Source: Chimonanthus salicifolius (Eukaryota; Streptophyta; Magnoliopsida; Laurales; Calycanthaceae). Taken from it: a DNA stretch of 64,000 nucleotides. Shown here piece by piece: positions 57,800 to 64,000 of the stretch (position 1 is its first letter; every line of letters starts with the position of its first letter). The position numbers and the translations under genes were made by a program. The stretch is from positions 56,030,769 through 56,094,768 of the forward strand of contig CM023538.1 of the NCBI GenBank assembly GCA_013350335.1, read 5' to 3'. The notes beneath the pieces were generated by a model. It worked only from the letters and a program-made list of their open reading frames with translations. It searched no databases and was not told the origin of the DNA.

Positions 57800-60250
57800 G
57801 ATTGTCATAAAAATTCGCCAACCATAGAATCCAAAAATATCTAAAATCATTGCCCTAAAATGGGCCCACCATCGAATGAGAGGAAGACTAATAGTTAGTG
57901 TTGGTCAAGTCTTCCTATCGCTGATGGAGACGTGATAGGGATATCAACCAAAGAAGGTGTATAGGGAATAGGAGTGTGCAATTAATTTTCAAAATAATGT
58001 CCGTTAAATTGCTGTAATTTTCTACACGGCTATTCCCATCTGTCCCTTTTCTCAGAGATTTTTTTTTTGAATTTTCTTTTGACTTGCATTATACGATATT
58101 ACGACAATCATATATGACTAGTAAATTAAGGTTTAATAATTTTTATTTAATAGACAATTTCTTGAATTGGGTCAAATTTATGTTTAACTTATCTCATAAT
58201 TAAATTTTTTAAGTTTAGACTCAAACAAATCCAATCCAAGAAATTCTATATACCAACCTTTAAAGAAAATGCTCAAGAGTCGAAGAACTGACCGAAGAGA
58301 ATCTAATATTTTTGATAGATTGTTAAAAGAAAACCCTAATATGGAACCGAAAAATCTACAATAGATCTTTAAATTATCTTTTTTTTTTTTTTTTTTACAT
58401 AATTGTATGGGAGAGACATCAATTTTATCATCATTAGATCCTTCGTTTGACCATTTTGAATTATTTTTATTAATTTTTTGAATTTTAATTCTAAAATATA
58501 TTTTATTTTTGATTTTTTAATAATTGAATGAAATATTAATAGGTGCTTATGGAATTTAATGAGCCCTCTTTAGAAGACCACTGCTAATCAAGTCCAACCC
58601 AAAATTGTTGGACTCGAGCGGTCACAAAAATGGAACTTGGAAAGGACAGGCACAGATCAATCAAACCCGAAATTGTTGGACTCAATTATAACAATAGGAC
58701 GTGTTGAGTTGAGTCCGACCTAAAATTTGTAGACTCAGTTAGACTTAATTTTGATAGACCACAACCACAAAGATGAAAAATGTGTATAAAAAAGATAATA
58801 TACAAAATTTATAAATGATTTCAAATTGAATAAAGTAGCCATCTTTTGATCAAAGACTCAACCATAACTTTAATTACTGAGTGACCCAAATTGTATAAAA
58901 GTCTCCTAAAAGGCAAATATGAGCCCACAAAAGAAGACTTCTGTTTAAGTCTTCTCATTAAGAGAGACTTGGATTTAGAAGGGTTATATTAGAGCTCTCT
59001 TCCTCTTGAGTCTTGAGTCTTGAGGACTTTATACATTGCATTCTCCACCATCTTCCATTCCATGGAGAGAGGCCCCACCAGTGGTACAAATATTGGCCGA
59101 TACGTATCGTATGGGCTGATATCACAATATCGGCTGATATCGGCCTTTTTTCCCAAAAAAAAAAAAGGAGAGAGAAAAATATCGGCTGATATATTGGCTG
59201 ATACCGATTTTTGCACCCCTGGCCCCACATTTCAAAATCATAATATGAAAATTGCAAAATGAAATAAGACTTTTGCCATCAATCAATCTTATAGTCTCAA
59301 AAGTCTTTTCACTGTAGAAGATTTAAAAGTACAATTACCAGAGGATGAGAATAGTAACTAGATTCGTTCAATTTAGAGAATTTTAAGACCGCTAAGTATA
59401 ATGACTCAATTGATTATTCGAGATCATTAATATTAAAAATCCCAAATTTCATATAGAAGTGGGCAGCATAAAAAAGGAATATTTTCTTTCAAAAAAATTG
59501 TTTAGTAGTTTATTTGAAGACATTAAGTGTATCGAGTGATTTCATTGTTGAGATTTATCCATGAATTAAAATAAATAATTTAATTTCAAGCTAGCTTTAG
59601 AACCTTGACGTATTATTAAAGATTCTAACATCTATATTATTATCATATACTTTTCTCTCCAAAAATCACTCTAAATTACGTATGAACACAAAAATTGAAT
59701 GATAATATCAATATTATTTAAAATTAATGATGAGTACGTGGTTACATATCTTTGGCTATCTGGTTCATAGTTTATTAGCTTGCATGCAATTTCCATGAAA
59801 GTGTCCATTCAGACTTGTTAAGTAAAAATCATGATTTGGTACAATTTTTCAATTAAAAGGGCTCCATCGAATTGGAATTGGGCCCACTAAAAGTAAATAG
59901 ACAGCTGTAAACATCATAGTCAACCCCTATAATACAAAGAATGGAAGTCTCCAATACAAATGGCAAAACATGGGCCCACATCTCTCCATCATGATCCATC
60001 ACATATCTCCATAGGTGGAACTGTTGAATGCACTAGACAAACTTGTCCTCTCTTGTTGAAAATTTACTCCATACATTATCTTATATTCAAAAGTTACTAA
60101 ATTGTAACTATTTATATTTTTTAACAATGACTTTTCGAAATATATAACAAGAAATCACTAAAAAACACAATTTATCAACAAGGATCGATTTAGGCACGGT
60201 TGTCAGAAGTCTATCGTTGTGAAAATATTAATCTCTATTTTTGTTGGATC
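57800..60250. repeat. Duplicated block D1
   Basis: Collinear with 61790-63540 (landmarks CCAACCATAGAATCCAAAAA, TTCTACACGGCTATTCCCAT, GACAATTTCTTGAATTGGGT, GGGCCCACTAAAAATAAATAG-like). It contains about 475 bp (58381-58850) missing in D2, and the MITE at 59079-59220, also missing in D2. No coding evidence. Confidence 0.75.
59079..59220. mobile_element. ATCGG-family hAT-like MITE with preserved empty site
   Basis: 142 bp. Left end CAGTGGTACAAATATTGG, inverted right end AGGGGTGCAAAAATCGG, with CGGCTGATAT repeats and a GGAGAGAGA tract inside. Perfect 8-bp target duplication GGCCCCAC (59071-59078 and 59221-59228). In duplicate D2 the same spot (62590-62597) has a single GGCCCCAC and no element: a direct before/after pair. 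Confidence 0.93.
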
Positions 60251-60300
60251 ACAGCATTGGAAACTGATTTTCGATCTAATAATTCCAAGTATACATAATT

Positions 60301-60463
60301 TTTTTTTTATAATTTACGTGTGGGACATCGCAGGATACTCAGTGTAAAACTCGCATGGTTGAGCCCACTACCCACAGGGCACACCAAGGTTAGGCCATGG
60401 GGGTTCGAACCTACAACCTCCCACTTCTTGAGGCGAAAGACAACTAGTTGAACTACACCCATG
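60301..60463 (-). mobile_element. tRNA-derived SINE, copy 5
   Basis: The minus strand reads CATGGGTGTAGTTCAACTAG (box A), GTAGGTTCGAACCCCCATGG (box B), CCTAACCTTGGTGTGCCC, then GTCCCACACGTAAATTATAA and an A tail. Clearly the family of 34909-35068 in the opposite orientation. It is inserted beyond the right end of duplicate D1. Confidence 0.82.
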
Positions 60464-61060
60464 TGGATTAGATAATTAATTATTTAGACAAATGCACTTC
60501 TTGAGTTATACTTTTGTGGAAATCTACAATATGGATTCAAGAGTAAGTTCGTAGAATCAACGGGAAGTTCATGTGGGGTGTTTATTTATAATGAATTAAT
60601 GTAAACTTTTAATTATAATATTTAAATAAGTAAAATATTATTAAATTATTATATTTTAAGTTTATTATAAAAAAAAATTCTTAACTAAAGTGGTTCATAG
60701 TCTACAACAATATTTGCGAATTAATTTTAAAAAAGGGATCATTTCTTCATTTGTATAAGCAATTGGGCTTATATGGAATGTAAACTTTTAAAAATATTCG
60801 TTTTCTTTTATTAATTTAAATCCAACTTAAATTTATTTTCATTTGATATTCCGAATAGTTTTTAAATTTAATATCAAAGGTGGAAAAAAAACATTTATTT
60901 AAATATCTCCTTCTTGAGCTATAAATTTTAAGAGCATTTGTCTAAATAATTGTATTACTTAAAATAAAAAAAATTGTATAAGTGTCCAACTCAGGAAGAG
61001 CATTTGTTTAAATAATTGTCTAAGTGGTCCTTCTATTTCAAAGTCTCCCTCAACGAGAAG
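60464..61060. other. Spacer, no gene seen
   Basis: AT-rich. About 60585-60680 resembles the AATGAATTGATGTAAATTTT block of copies B and C (17670 and 23170). No coding evidence. Confidence 0.4.
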
Positions 61061-61610
61061 ACTTGACCAGCAGCGGTCTCGTAAGGTGGGCTCATTAAAT
61101 TCTATAAGCACACATTATTATTTCATTCAATTATTAAAATAGAATTAAAATTAAAAAAATAATAATAAAAATAATTCAAAATGCTCAAACTAAGGATCTA
61201 ATGATGAAAAAAATTGATGTCTCTCCCATACAATTATGTAAAACAATTTTTTTTTTTTTTTTTAACTTATGGATCTATTGTAGATTTTTTGGTATCCATG
61301 ATTAGAGTTTTTCTTTTAACAATCTATCAAAAATGTTAGATTCTCCAATCTGTTCTTCGATTCTCGAGTATTTTATGAGTTTTGATAATTTCTTCAAAGG
61401 TTGGTATTTAGGATTTGTTGGGTTGGATTTGTTTGAGTCTAGACTTAAAAAATTTAATTCTAAGACAAATTAAGCATAAATTTGACCCAATTCAAGGAAT
61501 TGTCTATTAATTAAAAATTATTCAAATTTAATTTACTATTCATATATGATTGTCGTAACGTCGTACAGTGCAAGGCAGAAGAAAATTCAAAAAAAAAAAA
61601 AAAAAAAATC
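61060..61610. repeat. Inverted copy of part of D1
   Basis: The reverse complement matches about 58050-58590: GGTCCAAATTTATGC-type, TTCTTGAATTGGGTCAAATT and the T-run blocks occur in inverted order. With the direct copy starting near 61790 it forms a large inverted repeat whose arms are about 0.4 kb apart. Confidence 0.7.
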
Positions 61611-61789
61611 TATAGGACTTTGAGAGCGATTTGGACTATCTATTGATAACTAATAGAAAACGATTGAGATATGCAATTAATTTTTATGCCAATATTTCTA
61701 TAGGGCTATCTGACCCCACTTGAAAATTTTAAAATACTAACCTTTTGGAATTTAAGTGAACTGAGAAAAATACTGACTGAACTAAATAT

Positions 61790-63540
61790 TTTAGTAGATT
61801 GTGATAAAAATTAGCCAACCATAGAATCCAAAAATATCTAAAATCATTGTCCTAAAATGGGCCCACCAATGAACGAGAGGAAGACTAATAGTTAGTGCTG
61901 GTCAAGTCTTTCTCTGGTTGATGGAGAGTTGATAGGGATAGCCACCAAAGAAGTTGTATCAAAGGGAATGGGAGTGTGCAATTAATTTTCAAAATAATGC
62001 CCGTTAAATTGCTGTAATTTTCTACACGGCTATTCCCATCTGTCTCTTTTCTGAGATTTTTTTTTTTTTTTGAATTTTCTTCTGCCTTGCATTATACGAC
62101 ATTACAACAATCATATATGAATAGTAAATTAAAGTTTAATATTTTTATTTAATAGACAATTTCTTGAATTGGGTCAAATTTATGTTTAACTTATCTCAGA
62201 ATTAAATTTTTTAAGTCTAGACTCAAACAAATTCAATCTAAGAAATCCTATATACCGACCTTTAAAGAAAATGCTCAAGAGTCGAAGAACTGACTGTAGA
62301 GAATCTATTATTTTTAATAGATTGTTAAAAGAAAACTATAACGTGGATATCAAAAAATCTACAATAGATCTTTAAATCAAAGACTCAACCATAACTTTAA
62401 TTACTGAGTGACCCAAATTGTATAAATGTCTCCTGAAAGGTAAATATGGGCCCACAAAAGAAGACTTCTGATTAAGTCTTGTCATTAAGGGAGACTTGGA
62501 TTTAGAAGGGTTATACTAGAGCTCTCTTCCTCTTAGTCTTGAGGACTTTATACATTGCATTCTCCACCTTCTTCTATTCCATGGAGAGAGGCCCCACATT
62601 TCAAAATCATAATATGGAAATTGCAAATGGAATAAGACTTTTGGCATCAATCAATCTTTCAAAAGTATTATCACTTTGGGAGACTTGAAAGTAGAATTGC
62701 CAGAGGATGTGAATAGTAATTAGTTTGGTTAAATTTAGAGAATTTTAAGACCGCAAATCCTTGGTATAATGACTCAATTGATTATTCGAGATCATTAATA
62801 TTAAAATTCCCAAATTTCATATGGAATGGAGTAGCATAAAAAAAGAATATTTTCTTTCAAAAATTTTGTTTAGTAGTTTATTTGAAGACGTTAAGTGTAT
62901 CGAGTAATTCCATTGTTGAGATTTATTGATGAATTAAGATAAATAAATTAATTTCAAGCATTTCACTAACTTTAGAACCTCGACATATTAGTAAAGATTC
63001 TAACATCTATATTATTATCACATACTTTACTCTCCAAAATCACTCTAAATTACGTATGAAAACAGAAATTGAATGATAATAGCCATATTATTTAAAAGTG
63101 ATGATGAGTACGTGGTTACATATCTTTGGCTATCTGGTTCATAGTTTATTAGACTGCATGCAATTTGCATGAAAATGTCCATTCAAACTTGTAAGTAGAA
63201 ATCATGATTTGGTGCAATTTTTCATATAAAAGGGGTCCATCGAATTGGAATTGGGCCCACTAAAAATAAATAGACAGCTGTAAACATCACAGTCAACACC
63301 TATAATACAAAGAATGGAAGTCTCCAATACAAATGGCTAAACATGAGCCCACATCTCTCACTCATGATCCATCACATATCTCCATTGGTGGAACTGTTGA
63401 ATGCACTTGGACAAACTTGTCCTCTTTTTTGAAAATTTACTTCATACATTACCCTATATTCGAAAGTTACTAAATTGTAACTATTTATATATTCGAAAGT
63501 TACTAAATTGTAGCTATTTATATATTCGAAAGTTACTAAA
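61790..63540. repeat. Duplicated block D2
   Basis: Second direct copy of D1, without the MITE and without 58381-58850. It retains the GGCCCCAC empty site at 62590-62597. No coding evidence. Confidence 0.75.
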
Positions 63541-63542
63541 TT
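63455..63542. repeat. 33-bp tandem repeat, nearly three units
   Basis: TATATTCGAAAGTTACTAAA followed by TTGTAACTATTTA starts at 63455, 63488 and 63521. D1 has only one unit at the matching place (about 60085-60120), so it expanded after the duplication. It creates a spurious repetitive reading frame on the minus strand. Confidence 0.85.
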
Positions 63543-64000
63543 GATATATTTTGTACGATGTCCGTTTGATTTTCTAAGCATTTTTTTTAAATAATAATAA
63601 AAGTTGAATTTTCTAAAATACTTCAATTTTAAAGTTTTTTGTGAAAAAACTAATGAAATGGTATATAAATATTTTTGGATTAAATAAAGAGTCATTTTAG
63701 TGATTGATATAGTTTTTAAAGTGTTTTTATGACTTTTCTAATATATTCTGCATTTCAGAATTTCTTAAGATAAAAATATAATAAATTGTAACAAAATATA
63801 GATCTCACTAGAGATATTAGAGAATATGAATTTCATATTAGATATTTCCTCATATTGGTCTCCTATTTTACAAAATCTTTTGACATTTTCTAAATTTTCA
63901 GTATCTATTCATTAGTATTAAATTTCAACTCTCAAATATCTAATGCTCGATAAAAATGACGATTATTTATTAAAAAAATATACTCACACTAAATTTTTTA
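63543..64000. other. AT-rich window end, no gene seen
   Basis: No coding region, repeat family or RNA gene that I can support. Confidence 0.4.

Noticed and set aside
63372..63695. A 107-codon protein with a repeated YINSYNLVTFE motif
   Set aside because: The repeat is just the translation of the 33-bp tandem DNA repeat; the single-unit homologue in D1 does not preserve it.

Overview
The window is plant nuclear DNA: AT-rich, gene-poor, full of short non-autonomous transposons, with tRNA-derived SINEs, an LTR fragment primed by initiator-methionine tRNA, and intronless coiled-coil NB-ARC LRR (CNL/RGA-type) immune receptor genes. It looks like a flowering plant. I cannot name the species, and nothing suggests a bacterium, virus or organelle.

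Coding content is one tandem NLR cluster, all on the minus strand: three intact CNL genes (1439-4804, 39906-43199, 52721-56080; 1121, 1097 and 1119 residues) and one recently broken copy (27394-30734). Two further copies survive as debris: an orphan NLR 3' flank at 32.7-33.3 kb and a roughly 160-bp piece of NLR coding sequence at 49.37-49.53 kb. Each NLR unit carries its 5' leader, a TATA-type promoter and a 3' flank with conserved splice signals. These predict two introns in the 3' UTR, the second far enough after the stop to expose the mRNA to nonsense-mediated decay.

Layout. 0-5 kb: NLR-1 and its flanks. 5-25.2 kb: no intact gene; three diverged copies (A about 6.2-11.2, B about 14.1-20.3, C about 20.9-25.2 kb) of one non-coding segment, each marked by its own insertions (Stowaway MITE, two large double-hairpin foldback elements, Mutator-like and hAT-like MITEs, arrays of a TTCGTTCGAACGAA palindrome). 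An unrecognised coding-like fragment lies at 18.57-18.83 kb. 25.2-31 kb: broken NLR and flanks, with a captured 111-nt exon of unknown origin. 31-39 kb: hAT-like MITEs and several SINE copies. 39-43.3 kb: NLR-3. 43.3-50.4 kb: Mutator-like MITEs, LTR fragment, NLR relic. 50.4-56.2 kb: NLR-4 and a second copy of the captured exon. 56.2-64 kb: LINE RNase H remnant and a tandem plus inverted duplication (57.8-60.2, 61.1-61.6 inverted, 61.8-63.5 kb).

The least expected structures are a hAT-like MITE family built from ATCGGCCGATAT-type motifs (six copies with 8-bp target duplications, one with its empty site preserved in a paralogous segment), the double-hairpin foldback elements, and the conserved 3'-UTR intron architecture of the NLRs. 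All functional statements are inferred from sequence read by eye; no alignment or search was run.
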